Of a stretch of DNA of 64,000 nt, positions 42,681-52,448 are shown in pieces. The stretch is taken from assembly GCF_900129235.1 (NCBI RefSeq), contig NZ_FQUV01000006.1, positions 1 through 64,000 of the forward strand. Reading direction: 5' to 3'. The position numbers were made by a program, and so were the translations under genes. Source of the stretch: Litoreibacter ascidiaceicola (GTDB taxonomy: Bacteria; Pseudomonadota; Alphaproteobacteria; Rhodobacterales; Rhodobacteraceae). Every line of letters starts with the position of its first letter. Position 1 is the first letter of the stretch. Below the pieces are notes generated by a model. That model was not told the origin of the DNA, did no database searches, and saw only the letters and a program-made list of their open reading frames with translations.

Positions 42681-44314
42681 GAGGCGAAAAGATCCAGTTT
42701 CGCCTCATAGTCGGTGGTTTTGATGTCCAGCATCCCGAGTAAAGAATGGTACAGATTATCGTGCGACAGCGGATCTGACATTTGCTCGGAAAGACAGTCT
42801 TGATCGATAGAGAACTGGGCCTTAAATGCGTTCGACATCCAAAGGATCATCGGCACTTTGGTCTGATATTCGGGGGCCATGAAATATGGTGCTCCGTGAA
42901 GATAGAGCCCTTTCTCGCCCAAAGACTCTCCATGGTCCGAGACGAATAACAAAGACGTTGCAAGACGGTCTTCCTTGGTTAGCAAAGCGATTGTCTGCGC
43001 CAAAATTTGGTCGGTGTAGGCAATGGTATTGTCATAGGCATTGGTGATCTCGACGGGTGAGCAGTTCTTGAATTCCGCTGTGCTGCACGCAGGAGTGAAG
43101 CGTTCAAACTCTTTTGGGTAGCGCAGGTAATAAGTCGGGCCATGGCTGCCAATCAGGTGCAATACCAGCACCGTGTCGCGGGTAATTGTTTGCGAATATT
43201 CTTCCAACGCCTTCATGAATATCCCGTCCATACATTCGCCAGACGCACAGAACTCATCGTTTTGCGTTTGAGTGAAAGAACGGGAGCCACCGACGCGGCG
43301 CGCAATGCCCTTATCGCCAGTGTTGTTATCCCACCAGTCGACCTGCAATCCGGCATGGGCCAGCACATCCAGAACATTTTCGTTCGAGACACCTTTCTCG
43401 TAAGAATAGTCGTCACGGCTAAATTTGGAAAACATGCACGGCAATGACGTCGCAGTCGCCGTCCCGCAAGAACTCACGTTCGAGAAGTTGACAATCGGGA
43501 GCTGCTCCAAGTTTGGATTTGTCTGCACATCGTAGCCATTCAGGCTGAAATTTTGCGCGCGCGCCGTCTCACCAGCGACAACGATAGTAAGCACGGGTTT
43601 GCTGCCAGCATTATACGATGGGCCTTTTTTTGCATCTCGCCCAACCGCTGCGACCGTCACATTTGAGGAGCGCATCATCATCTTGGCATAGCGAATGGTA
43701 GCCACCATTGGTGCACCCGGTTGAAAGGCGCTCATAAAGTCCTTTCGCTCGCGCAGAGTGGCCGAATATGACTTTAGATCAGCCATGAGGAAGCCTGCGG
43801 CAAGACACAAACTTAGCAGTATGGTGAGGACAGGCGCGCCGAACCTCCAAAGGGTCCTTTCCGGCTTGATTTTGACGGAAAGGATAGCAACGGCCGGAAC
43901 CACCCCCAGCGATAAAACATGAAGGACAAACCCAGCAGTAATCAGGTGCTTTGATTCAGTCACTGTTGTGACCATGGCGTTCTGAATCATATCCCGGTCA
44001 ATAATCACTCCCAAGTTGTCCGTATAGTAGGAGGACACCGAGCTCAAAATTACGACGAAAATCAAAAACGGCTTAACTAACCAAGGGAGACCAAAGAAGC
44101 TAAACGCAGCAAGGGTCAGGAAGAAGACTGCGCTGATGTAACCAAAGAGCGAGAACAGGTGGCCTGCAAAAATTTCGACGGCGATAGTCCAGAACGTCGC
44201 GTTGTAGGCGCAAAACACGAAGGCGACTGTCAAAATTGTTAACATGATTGGCGACATTGGAGCCGACATTCGAAGATCTTGGAGACGTTCTCGTACCAAA
44301 GAGTGTGTGGTCAT
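42647..44314 (-). CDS. eptA: Lipid A phosphoethanolamine transferase, EptA/MCR family
   Basis: A 555-residue inner-membrane enzyme that adds phosphoethanolamine to lipid A and lowers the negative surface charge. Five N-terminal helices (about residues 20-190) precede a periplasmic alkaline-phosphatase-fold domain. Metal and catalytic sites: VVAGETARAQNFSLNGY (Glu), SSCGTATATSLPCMFS (nucleophile Thr), VLHLIGSHGPTYY, and VSDHGESLGEKGLYLHG (Asp-His). Several cysteines match the family disulfides. It leads the operon with dgkA and the two-component genes, which suggests self-contained regulation. Confidence 0.93.
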   Translation of the reverse strand: MTTHSLVRERLQDLRMSAPMSPIMLTILTVAFVFCAYNATFWTIAVEIFAGHLFSLFGYISAVFFLTLAAFSFFGLPWLVKPFLIFVVILSSVSSYYTDNLGVIIDRDMIQNAMVTTVTESKHLITAGFVLHVLSLGVVPAVAILSVKIKPERTLWRFGAPVLTILLSLCLAAGFLMADLKSYSATLRERKDFMSAFQPGAPMVATIRYAKMMMRSSNVTVAAVGRDAKKGPSYNAGSKPVLTIVVAGETARAQNFSLNGYDVQTNPNLEQLPIVNFSNVSSCGTATATSLPCMFSKFSRDDYSYEKGVSNENVLDVLAHAGLQVDWWDNNTGDKGIARRVGGSRSFTQTQNDEFCASGECMDGIFMKALEEYSQTITRDTVLVLHLIGSHGPTYYLRYPKEFERFTPACSTAEFKNCSPVEITNAYDNTIAYTDQILAQTIALLTKEDRLATSLLFVSDHGESLGEKGLYLHGAPYFMAPEYQTKVPMILWMSNAFKAQFSIDQDCLSEQMSDPLSHDNLYHSLLGMLDIKTTDYEAKLDLFASCKDHQKIAQN

Positions 44315-44638
44315 ATGAATTGATCCGCGCTGCTATTGAGCGCTCTTGATCACAGCAACCTTACGCCAACCTTATGATTAATAAACGCCGTTCGTTCAGT
44401 GGAAAGAACACGTATTTGCAGCAGGATTGGACATCATCCATCCGGAATTTTGCAAGGATTGCGAAGGCAGCACACGAAAGATCTTATTCTCAAGAGCTAG
44501 GCATTTTGATTTGCGTCAAAGATACATTCTGAATAATGAATATATTATCTTCTCAAGCCAATTGAATGCTGCTGGTGGTCAGCTTTTCCTGGTCGACCGA
44601 CGTAGCCTTAATGTTATACGCTCCAAAGGATCACAATC
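44315..44638. promoter_or_regulatory. Divergent intergenic region between eptA and the RND operon
   Basis: These 324 bases hold the promoters of leftward eptA and rightward RND genes. The right half is AT-rich and contains an Fnr-type palindrome at 44506. No gene is apparent. Confidence 0.5.
44506..44519. promoter_or_regulatory. Fnr/FixK-type binding site upstream of the RND operon
   Basis: TTGATTTGCGTCAA matches TTGAY-N4-RTCAA, the half-sites bound by Fnr/FixK proteins carrying an E-x2-SR recognition helix. It lies 120 bases upstream of the adaptor start, so it could act on the RND promoter. The same motif occurs at 50611 and 61512. Confidence 0.55.
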
Positions 44639-45922
44639 ATGCGCATATGGATCACCGCTATCGGACGGCTTTTTGCCGTTGGTATTCCTCTTGCGTTGGG
44701 GGTCATGGCGATTCTGTACTCAGGCTCCATCAAGTCTGAGGCGGCCCCGAAGGAGACCGTTGCGCAATCTGTGCCTGTGCGCGTCATTACCTTGAGCGAA
44801 ATAGATCTGGTCCCGCGAGTCACCGGATACGGCGTTGTGGCGCCAGCCCGCGAATGGCGCGCCATAGCGCGGGTGGAGGGGACAGTCACGATGTCCTCAC
44901 CGCTTCTGTCGGATGGGAATTATGTGCCCATGGGAACCGAGCTTTTGCAGATTGATGACACGGATGTGCGCCTTACCCTTGCGCAGCTGGATGCGCAAAT
45001 GGCGGCGCTGGAGGTGAAAGACGAGACCCTGACCGCGAGCCTTGAGATCAGCCGCGCCGATCTTGCACTTAGCGAAAGTGACCTAAAGCGCCAACAAGAC
45101 CTACAAAGCCAAGGCGTGACCACACGAACCGCCCTAGATCAGGCCGCGCGGACGGAATTAGCGGCCCGATCCAAACTGACCGACATCCAAAACCAACTTG
45201 CACTGAATGAGGCTGAGCGAGCAGTGCTGTTGGCGCAACGCGCCAGCTCGGCACGCAGCCTAGAGTTCATGTCGGTGGTTGCACCTTTCGATGTTCAAAT
45301 CGGATCAGTCGCGGCGGATGTCGGGCAATATGTGGCCCGCGGTACTGTCTTGTTTTCAGCGGATGGAACCGAGGCCGTGGAGATCACGGCTCAGTTTCCC
45401 TTCGGGCAAATGGGCCCGCTGATAAGGTCGCTGGAGCCCGGCACCAGCGTTCTTGACCTGAACGCGCAGGTTCAATTGAGCCAAGCCGGTCGTATCATCA
45501 AGTGGCCCGCGACGGTCGCACGCGTTAGTGACGCCATCGACTCGCGCACTCAAAGCGCCAGAATTGTGGTTCGAGTCGACCAACCGAGGGAAAAGGCCAT
45601 CGCAGGTCAAAGACCACCGCTGCGCCGCGATATGTTTGTCGAGGTCGTGCTTAGCGCGCCGTCACGCAAAGCGTTGGTCGCGCCATCTACCGCGATCACC
45701 CAGAACCAAGCGCTTGTTGTCAGCGCGCAAGGAACGCTTGAGCCGCGAAAGGTCGAGCTTGCCTATACAGCCGATGGTCTGGCCGTCATTTCGGGCGGGC
45801 TTGCTGCGGGCGATAAGCTGGTGGTCACGGACCCGTCTGTGGCCGTACCCGGCATGGCAGTCAAACCCGTTGAGGACCAATTGCTTGTAGACGCGTTGGC
45901 CGCTCAGGCGTCAGCACAATGA
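44639..45922 (+). CDS. RND efflux periplasmic adaptor (membrane fusion protein)
   Basis: A 427-residue HlyD/AcrA-type adaptor. An N-terminal membrane anchor or signal (about 8-30), a lipoyl half-motif (VVAPAREWRAIARVEGTV), a coiled-coil hairpin (about 115-205), the second lipoyl half (FMSVVAPFDVQIGSVAADVGQYVARGT) and beta-barrel/membrane-proximal domains follow in order. Its stop overlaps the pump start by 4 bases. It would bridge the inner-membrane pump to an outer-membrane channel, which is not encoded here. Confidence 0.9.
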   Translation: MRIWITAIGRLFAVGIPLALGVMAILYSGSIKSEAAPKETVAQSVPVRVITLSEIDLVPRVTGYGVVAPAREWRAIARVEGTVTMSSPLLSDGNYVPMGTELLQIDDTDVRLTLAQLDAQMAALEVKDETLTASLEISRADLALSESDLKRQQDLQSQGVTTRTALDQAARTELAARSKLTDIQNQLALNEAERAVLLAQRASSARSLEFMSVVAPFDVQIGSVAADVGQYVARGTVLFSADGTEAVEITAQFPFGQMGPLIRSLEPGTSVLDLNAQVQLSQAGRIIKWPATVARVSDAIDSRTQSARIVVRVDQPREKAIAGQRPPLRRDMFVEVVLSAPSRKALVAPSTAITQNQALVVSAQGTLEPRKVELAYTADGLAVISGGLAAGDKLVVTDPSVAVPGMAVKPVEDQLLVDALAAQASAQ

Positions 45923-48900
45923 TCGCGCTGTTCACGCGCCACGCAACCGCCGCCAACATTCTGATGCTGCTGTTCATCGGACTCGGCATCGCCGCCCTGC
46001 CAACGCTGCAACGCGACAGCTTTCCTGAAATCCCACCCTCTGATGTTGAAGTGCGCATCGTCTATCCCGGTGCCGCGCCTGCCGATGTTGAAACCGGCAT
46101 CTGCATGGTCGCCGAAGACCCGATCCGAAGTGTCGACAATCTCGCCGAACTGACCTGTCAGGCCCGCGACAACATGGCAGTCCTGACCGCCGAAATCGTT
46201 GAAGGCGCCGACATGACGCGCTTTGCCGCTGACGTGAAGGCCGCCGTGGATGGCGTCACCGCCTACCCTGCAAAGGCCGATGCGCCCGTGACCCGCATCA
46301 TGGAGCGCGTGGCAAATGTTGCTTCAATCGCGGTGACTGGCCCGGCCGACCCCAAAGTACTCTTTGCCTATGCGGATCAATTTGCCGAGTTTCTGAAAGC
46401 CGACCCGAAGATATCCCAAGCCACCGTTGGCGGGTTTTCCGATCGGGAGATTGTGATCGAGATATCAGCCACGGCACTGCAACGCCATGGCCTGACGATT
46501 TCTGCGGTCGCAGCCGCGTTGAGTCGCAACAGTCTGGACGTTCCCACCGGAACGCTCGAAGGCCCCGAAGGGGACGCATTGGTGCGGTTTGCCGGTGAAC
46601 GTCGAACTCCTGGCGAGTTAGCGACAATTCCTTTGCTGGGATCAGAATTGGGCACCGAAATTTTGCTTGGTGACGTCGCAAAAATCTCCAACAGGTTCGC
46701 GGACGACTATAACGCAACCTTCTACAATTCCAAACGCGCGGCCATCGTCAGCGTCTCGAAAACCTCGACGCAAGACGCGTTGCGGGTGATGGCTGCCATC
46801 GAAGCCCGACTGGACACTGCGCGCGCGCAAGCCCCGGCCGGGATCGAATTGGAAATCTCGCAAGACAGCACATCCAACATCACCGAACGGCTGCGGATCA
46901 TCACGACCAACGGCTTGCAAGGCTTGATTCTGGTGCTGATTGTGATGGGGCTGTTCTTCGGGCTGCGTTTTTCCTTCTGGGTCGCGTTGACGCTGCCGGT
47001 GTCCTTTTTAGGCACCATCTTTGTGATGCAACTGATGGGCCTGACCATCAATATGATCACAATGGTCGCGCTCCTGGTCGCGATTGGCCTGCTGATGGAC
47101 GACTCGATTGTGATATCCGAAAACATCGTGCGCCGCAGACTGGCGGGGGAGACGCCCGTTCAAGCCGCCCTGAATGGCGTCGCACAAGTCGGACCCGGCG
47201 TTATGGCCTCGTTTTTGACAACCGTCATGATCGTCGGCCCGCTTGGACTTATGGCGGGTCAGATCGGGGCGGTGCTCAAATTCCTTCCCGTGGTTTTGGT
47301 GATCACCCTCGTTGTCAGCCTGATCGAAGCGTTTCTTGTGCTCCCAAACCACCTTGCCCACGCCCTGCGCGGTGACATGCGCCCCAATCGCGTCAATCGT
47401 TGGATGAATGGGTTTTTCGACATCCTCCGCGACCGGGCCATTGTGCCGCTCGCCCGCCAAGCCCTGCGGTTTCGCTATTTCACCTTGGGGCTCGTTGGTT
47501 TCATCTTTCTGGTGTCGCTCACGCCGTTCACTGCGGGGTTGATCAAGTTTCAAAGCTTTCCGACACTGGAGAGCGACACAGTGGAAGCACGGCTCTTGCT
47601 CGCGCAGGGCGCACCACTGTCACAAACCGAGGCGCGTGTGCAAAAAGTCGTCGCCGCACTGGAAAAACTCAACGCTGCGGAAACACCGAAACAACCCGAC
47701 TCGCAGCCGCTTGTTCAGAGTGTGACGGTATCCTTCGGGTCAAATGCCGATGCCGCTTCCGAGAGTGGCCCCCATCTCGCAACCGTCAGCGCAAAACTTC
47801 TGCCTGCCGGTACCCGAACAACGACAGTCACACAAATCGTCAACGACTGGAAAAAAGCCACTGGCCCAATGCCGGACATGGCCAGCCTAAGATTTACGGA
47901 CAAGGAACGCGGCGTTGGCGGCAAGCCAATTGATGTGCGTTTGCAAGGACCGGATATGGCAGCATTGGAGACAACCGCCCGCGAAATGCGTGCCTTCTTT
48001 CGTGCATTCCAAGGCGTGCGCGACGTGGCCTACGACCTGCGTCCGGGTAAACCTGAATACGTTGTCTCACTTCGTCCTGCCGCCGCGTCGGCGCTCGGAG
48101 TGACAGCGCAAGGCATCGCCACAGAGCTGCGGGCGAGCTTTCGGGGGGATACCGGTTTAGAGGTGCAGGATGCTCTGGGCGGGCTCGATGTCGTCGCACG
48201 TCTCAATTTGTCGGACCGTAATTCCGCCAGCGATATCGCCAATATCCGCGTGTCCGGAACAGGTGGTGCATTGGTGCCGCTTTCATCCGTAGCCGATATC
48301 AGTCTGACACGAGGCTATGCCTCGATCACCCGAATTGACGGTATGCGAACGGTGTCGGTGACAGGATCTATCAATGCCGATGTCGCAAACTCGCGCGAGC
48401 TGATGGCAGCCATGCGCGCTGATTTTCTGCCTGAGCTTAGCCAGCGCCACCCGGACGTAAACGTCGTGGTTGTGGGCGAGTCCAAAGACACCGCCACCAC
48501 CGGCGCGTCACTGATGCGCAACCTCGCGATGGGACTCATCGGTGTTTGGTTGATCCTTGCTTACCAGTTCCGCAGCTTCATACAGCCGATCGCGGTTTTT
48601 CTTGCAATTCCGCTGGGTGTTATCGGGATGATGTGGGGGCATTTTGCGCTTGGAATGCAGTTGTCTATGCCCAGTTTCGTGGGTTTGGCAACGCTTGCAG
48701 GCGTCGTTGTGAACAACTCGATCTTGTTGGTCGAGTTCATCAAAATCCACCATAACACCAGCGATGACCTGATGGAATCCGGGGTTAGCGCGGTGCGGGA
48801 TCGGTTTCGCCCGATCTTCCTGACATCGTTGACCACCGTTGTGGGGCTTGGCCCACTTTTGTTCGAGCAGTCAACCCAAGCCCAGTTCCTGAGGCCGATC

Positions 48901-49026
48901 GTCGCGAGTTTGGCTTTCGGGTTGTCCGGCGCAACACTGCTAGCCCTGTTTGTGACACCGGCGGCCTATATGGTTTTACATGACCTGCGGTTGGTCCGCA
49001 GAGTTGCGGAGTCGCTGGATTCTTAA
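45919..49026 (+). CDS. RND-family efflux permease
   Basis: A 1035-residue proton-driven pump of the AcrB superfamily with 12 helices and two large periplasmic loops. The proton-relay pair lies in helix 4 (IGLLMDDSIVISENIVRRR). The conserved GDVAKI and the repeat of helix motifs after residue 850 (LATLAGVVVNNSILLVEF) mark the two halves. Substrate cannot be told from sequence; with eptA next door, envelope-active compounds are plausible. It forms a two-gene operon with the adaptor. Confidence 0.92.
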   Translation: MIALFTRHATAANILMLLFIGLGIAALPTLQRDSFPEIPPSDVEVRIVYPGAAPADVETGICMVAEDPIRSVDNLAELTCQARDNMAVLTAEIVEGADMTRFAADVKAAVDGVTAYPAKADAPVTRIMERVANVASIAVTGPADPKVLFAYADQFAEFLKADPKISQATVGGFSDREIVIEISATALQRHGLTISAVAAALSRNSLDVPTGTLEGPEGDALVRFAGERRTPGELATIPLLGSELGTEILLGDVAKISNRFADDYNATFYNSKRAAIVSVSKTSTQDALRVMAAIEARLDTARAQAPAGIELEISQDSTSNITERLRIITTNGLQGLILVLIVMGLFFGLRFSFWVALTLPVSFLGTIFVMQLMGLTINMITMVALLVAIGLLMDDSIVISENIVRRRLAGETPVQAALNGVAQVGPGVMASFLTTVMIVGPLGLMAGQIGAVLKFLPVVLVITLVVSLIEAFLVLPNHLAHALRGDMRPNRVNRWMNGFFDILRDRAIVPLARQALRFRYFTLGLVGFIFLVSLTPFTAGLIKFQSFPTLESDTVEARLLLAQGAPLSQTEARVQKVVAALEKLNAAETPKQPDSQPLVQSVTVSFGSNADAASESGPHLATVSAKLLPAGTRTTTVTQIVNDWKKATGPMPDMASLRFTDKERGVGGKPIDVRLQGPDMAALETTAREMRAFFRAFQGVRDVAYDLRPGKPEYVVSLRPAAASALGVTAQGIATELRASFRGDTGLEVQDALGGLDVVARLNLSDRNSASDIANIRVSGTGGALVPLSSVADISLTRGYASITRIDGMRTVSVTGSINADVANSRELMAAMRADFLPELSQRHPDVNVVVVGESKDTATTGASLMRNLAMGLIGVWLILAYQFRSFIQPIAVFLAIPLGVIGMMWGHFALGMQLSMPSFVGLATLAGVVVNNSILLVEFIKIHHNTSDDLMESGVSAVRDRFRPIFLTSLTTVVGLGPLLFEQSTQAQFLRPIVASLAFGLSGATLLALFVTPAAYMVLHDLRLVRRVAESLDS

Positions 49027-49432
49027 AGGAACGGGGCAACCTGCATTTTTCTGCATAAGGCCGGGCTACTCTTTGATTGTGATGATGCTTTTATCAGCGT
49101 GATGGAAGCGAAACTTTGGCACAAGCTTGATGCTAAATCGTCTATCCAGCCCCCTTATGTTTCTGATGATCAGTTTGAGTTCACCGCGGTCATCCGGCAC
49201 GATAATTCGGGAATCAGGCGGCGCTTGTGATCTTGCAACGGTGGCATTGCGGGACAAATGTTAAGTCTGACTGATACTTCTGTTCGCTGTGTGCACTTTA
49301 CTGTGTCGACAGCGGCCGATGTCGGGCAGGTGCCAATAGATCAAGGGGTCTGGAGTACACGAAGCCACTAAACCATAAGTGATGCGGTTAGAAATGAAGC
49401 TAATTGAATGCCGTCTTGCGGTTTCGTAGCGC
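49027..49432. other. Intergenic region after the RND operon
   Basis: About 400 bases without a gene I can support. A 63-codon leftward frame (49066-49257) exists, but its composition and lack of context leave it doubtful. No clear terminator hairpin was seen. Confidence 0.4.
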
Positions 49433-49900
49433 TCAGGAAGTTGAGTAATCAAAATTCGCTTCAACGAGTTTTAACCAGCGCCTTTGTCTGTGGGCGAAGA
49501 AGCGGCGAGCAAACGCCACGACTATGGGCGTTAGAACTCCGGCTTCGATCTTTACGACATCGACATATCGCGTTCCACCCTCAACAGGCTCGACTTCCAT
49601 TGTATGATCCCAAGTGGGTATGAGCCAGCCGCAACCATTCTCTCGCAACCTGTGCATCCGGCCTTGATCCGGCAAGAACTCAATGCTGATGTCTTGCCAT
49701 CCGATTGGTATAAACCCCAACAATAGCTTTCGAACCCTGAACCGATCTGCTGACCAGCGTTCCGGAAACTCCCTAGGCGCGATTGGTTGAAACGTCAGCA
49801 TCCCTTTCGCGACAAAGCACAAGAGGCGCGGCTGGAGGACATGATCCCAAACAACTGCAGTGTCGGCTGGCAGGACTGTTGCCAGTTCAATTGTTCTCAT
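49433..49900 (-). CDS. SRPBCC/START-like domain protein
   Basis: A 155-residue cytoplasmic protein of the polyketide-cyclase/SRPBCC fold type. It opens with LATVLPADTAVVWDHVLQP and ends with a long helix (VVAFARRFFAHRQRRWLKLVE), as in this fold. Start at 49900 (MRTIELATVL) is chosen because it lies just inside the upstream transglutaminase stop. Such proteins bind hydrophobic ligands; the ligand here is unknown. Confidence 0.65.
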   Translation of the reverse strand: MRTIELATVLPADTAVVWDHVLQPRLLCFVAKGMLTFQPIAPREFPERWSADRFRVRKLLLGFIPIGWQDISIEFLPDQGRMHRLRENGCGWLIPTWDHTMEVEPVEGGTRYVDVVKIEAGVLTPIVVAFARRFFAHRQRRWLKLVEANFDYSTS

Positions 49901-50576
49901 AGCGCAATCGCTCAACACGGCGGTTTATCCCGCCGATCATGTGTCGGTAGAACCACATCCGTATTCCGTCGGGTCGGTTCTTGTATTTCGCACTTTTATA
50001 GTAGGTGGATGGATCATCCCAAGTGCCGTGATCATCCGTCACGGCCGCCATCTGTTGAAAAGCTTCGTGCTCAAGGTTGAAATCTGCGCTGGCGTCACCG
50101 TCTTTCAATGCAATCGAATAGCCAACTGACCAACCGCGACGTTTGACCTCGGCTTTCGCAGCGGTAAACAGCGGCAGGTCGTTGATAAAGGTGTCGATAC
50201 GTCGCCAGATGCCATCTATCTCAACTTCGATCCAAGAATGAGAGATTTCCCTTGGCATGAGCCAATATGCAATGCCTGTAAAAAACCCTCTCTGAATGTC
50301 TTTGGAGATCAGCGAAAAGTGGATGCGGGCAGGAATGCCCACGGTCTTGCAAAGAGCCAACAACAAAGTCGCCTTCGTGTTGCACTGCCCATATCCTAAC
50401 CGAATGGTGTCTGACGCTTTAACAAAGTCGCCATCGTCGGGAAACGCGAACTGAATATCATCCCGAACGAAATAGAATAGCTGTTCAAACCTGCCGCGAG
50501 GGGTTGTCTCAGTTTGCGTCAGACGTGTGGTAGTTTCTCGGACAAGCGGATGGTTCTGATCAGCAAGCAATTCCAT
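49887..50576 (-). CDS. Transglutaminase-like cysteine protease-fold protein
   Basis: A 229-residue protein of the transglutaminase-like superfamily without a signal peptide. The catalytic triad is visible: Cys in LGYGQCNTKATLLLALCKTVGIPAR, His in ISHSWIEVEIDG and Asp in WRRIDTFINDL. It could act as a peptidase, amidase or crosslinker; no substrate is evident. It overlaps the SRPBCC gene by 14 bases, so the two are co-translated. A palindromic Fnr-type site lies 35 bases upstream of its start. Confidence 0.8.
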   Translation of the reverse strand: MELLADQNHPLVRETTTRLTQTETTPRGRFEQLFYFVRDDIQFAFPDDGDFVKASDTIRLGYGQCNTKATLLLALCKTVGIPARIHFSLISKDIQRGFFTGIAYWLMPREISHSWIEVEIDGIWRRIDTFINDLPLFTAAKAEVKRRGWSVGYSIALKDGDASADFNLEHEAFQQMAAVTDDHGTWDDPSTYYKSAKYKNRPDGIRMWFYRHMIGGINRRVERLRYENN

Positions 50577-50610
50577 CCTATATATTTACAACGCTGGAAG
50601 CCATTTGACA

Positions 50611-50624
50611 TTGACGCAAGTCAA
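50611..50624. promoter_or_regulatory. Fnr/FixK-type palindrome between divergent genes
   Basis: TTGACGCAAGTCAA has perfect 5-bp half-sites, and its reverse complement differs by one base from the site at 44506. It lies 35 bases from the transglutaminase start and 66 bases from the small membrane protein start, so it could act on both promoters. Confidence 0.58.
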
Positions 50625-50689
50625 CCGACATCCAAGACATTCATGTAATAATTAAGCATCGAACAGTTGATCGCAAAGAGAGATGAATC

Positions 50690-51100
50690 GTGGAAAATGG
50701 CTTCGGAAATCGCACCTTGAAGATTGCAGCGGGTGTGGCAATCGTTTTCGGGTTGCTGACAGTTTTGTCCGGTGGTCGTGCGCTTTTCGGCAGCGAAGTA
50801 GCCCGCGCAGCCGTCGGTGATGCGGTGCCATTTGTGCTATGGTTCAACTTTCTAGCCGGGTTCGCATATGTCGTCGCAGGGATCGGTCTGTTTTTGCGAC
50901 ACCGTCCAGCGGTTTGGGTATCAATCGGTATACTTGGCTCAACATTTCTGGTGATGCTGGCCTTCGGTTTGCACATGGCGCAAGGCGGTGCTTATGAGGT
51001 GCGAACGGTCGGGGCCATGATCCTGCGCACGAGCGTTTGGGCGGCAATATCTTTTGTTGCTTGGACTTATATCGGGCGCGGGGCCATGAGAGCGGAGTGA
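50690..51100 (+). CDS. Small integral membrane protein of unknown function
   Basis: A 136-residue protein with four predicted helices (about 10-30, 45-65, 72-92, 105-128). A GTG start at 50690 is used; the nearby ATG is out of frame, and AAAGAG lies upstream. No catalytic motif is visible. It is divergent from the transglutaminase gene and shares the Fnr-type site, so the two may respond to the same signal. Confidence 0.65.
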   Translation: MENGFGNRTLKIAAGVAIVFGLLTVLSGGRALFGSEVARAAVGDAVPFVLWFNFLAGFAYVVAGIGLFLRHRPAVWVSIGILGSTFLVMLAFGLHMAQGGAYEVRTVGAMILRTSVWAAISFVAWTYIGRGAMRAE

Positions 51101-51107
51101 AGCGACG

Positions 51108-52448
51108 CTAACCTTCTGACCCACCGTCGGGAAGCTTAAAGACGGCCTCGAACCCGTCCGTCCGCCCCTGCGCTGGCGAGTGAAACGCTAACTTTGCCTG
51201 CGTCCCATCGGCAATTGCCTTCACAATGGCAAGACCAAGTCCGCTGCCCAGTGCGTTGGTCGGTCCGCGCTCAAACCTGGCGGTCAGCTGCGCCAAAGCT
51301 TCGGGGGCAACTGGTGGACCATCATTGATCACGCGCAACGTGCCGTCGCCGGTCAGTAGTAGCTTAACTGGGGTGTCGCTGCTGCCGTGACGCAGCGCGT
51401 TCTCAACCAGGTTTCGAACTACGATCGCGAAGGCGTCCGGATCAAGATTCGACAGTACCGGGTCTGTTGGAAGTGTGCGTTGGATGCGCACAAGTCCTGC
51501 TGTGCTGTCGAAGTCCGCCAGCACCATATTCAGCACAGGGCATAGGTCCGACAAAGCATCGCTGCGTAACCGCCCCCCCTCAGCGCGCGCCAGTTGCATA
51601 AGTTTCTCGGAAAGGCGGGTTAACCGCTTGAGCGCGACCTCGATCTCGCTTGCCCGTCCAGCTGCAATGGTATCAGAGGTTTCGGTCATCAGCCGTTGCG
51701 TCTGTGCAAGTGCAGCCGCCACCGGTGTGCGCAATTCATGTGCTGCGTTGGAGGTAAAGCTACGCTCGGCCACGAGCGCGCGCTCAAGACGGTCGAGCAC
51801 TTCGTTGACGGCCTTGGCCACAGGTTTGATTTCATCTGGAAGACTGCGATCAACAACCGCCGACAGATCCTGCGCACCACGACTGGCGAGTGCATTGCTA
51901 AATCGCCGCACGGGACTCAGGCTGCGTTGCACAATCCAAAACACACCAAACAAACCAAATGGAATGATAACAATCAGCGGTAAGGCGAGCCCAATCAAAA
52001 CCTCGCGGGAAACCTCCGCGCGGTGGCTGAGCGGCTCAGCGACGGCGATGGTAATCGTGCCTTGCAACGCCGCGTCATAGTAAAGTCTGTGGGTTGCAGT
52101 TTGGCGAAAGCCCATTCCATCAAAGACAGGAAAATCCGCATCCTCAGCTGCGTGCGACCGTATCAGGACACGCCCCTGATCGTCGCGCACAATGTATGTA
52201 AAGAACTCTTCATGCTCGCGCAGGGTGGCGATACGTTGGCTAACCCCTTCTTCCTCGCGGCTGATGATGTCCACTACCACCAAGGGAAGGATGCGTTGAG
52301 CAGTTTCTTCCAGCGTGGAGTCAAACACCTCGTTCATCTCACTGCGCAGCAGGGTAGCGGTGGCCCAAGCGGTCACCAGCCAGAGCACCGTCAAACCCAG
52401 CCCGAGCGCCAACGCCAGGCGACCTTGCAGAGAGCTTGGCATTCTCAT
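51108..52448 (-). CDS. Sensor histidine kinase linked to the PepSY/flavin genes
   Basis: A 446-residue membrane kinase: helix near 10-30, periplasmic sensor of about 120 residues, helix near 150-172, HAMP, H-box FTSNAAHELRTPVA near 237, N-box LVENALRHG and G-box GSGLGLAIVKAIA. It overlaps the response-regulator stop by 4 bases. It is QseC/PmrB-like and similar in layout to the kinase at 40188, so the two systems may be distant paralogues. Confidence 0.9.
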   Translation of the reverse strand: MRMPSSLQGRLALALGLGLTVLWLVTAWATATLLRSEMNEVFDSTLEETAQRILPLVVVDIISREEEGVSQRIATLREHEEFFTYIVRDDQGRVLIRSHAAEDADFPVFDGMGFRQTATHRLYYDAALQGTITIAVAEPLSHRAEVSREVLIGLALPLIVIIPFGLFGVFWIVQRSLSPVRRFSNALASRGAQDLSAVVDRSLPDEIKPVAKAVNEVLDRLERALVAERSFTSNAAHELRTPVAAALAQTQRLMTETSDTIAAGRASEIEVALKRLTRLSEKLMQLARAEGGRLRSDALSDLCPVLNMVLADFDSTAGLVRIQRTLPTDPVLSNLDPDAFAIVVRNLVENALRHGSSDTPVKLLLTGDGTLRVINDGPPVAPEALAQLTARFERGPTNALGSGLGLAIVKAIADGTQAKLAFHSPAQGRTDGFEAVFKLPDGGSEG

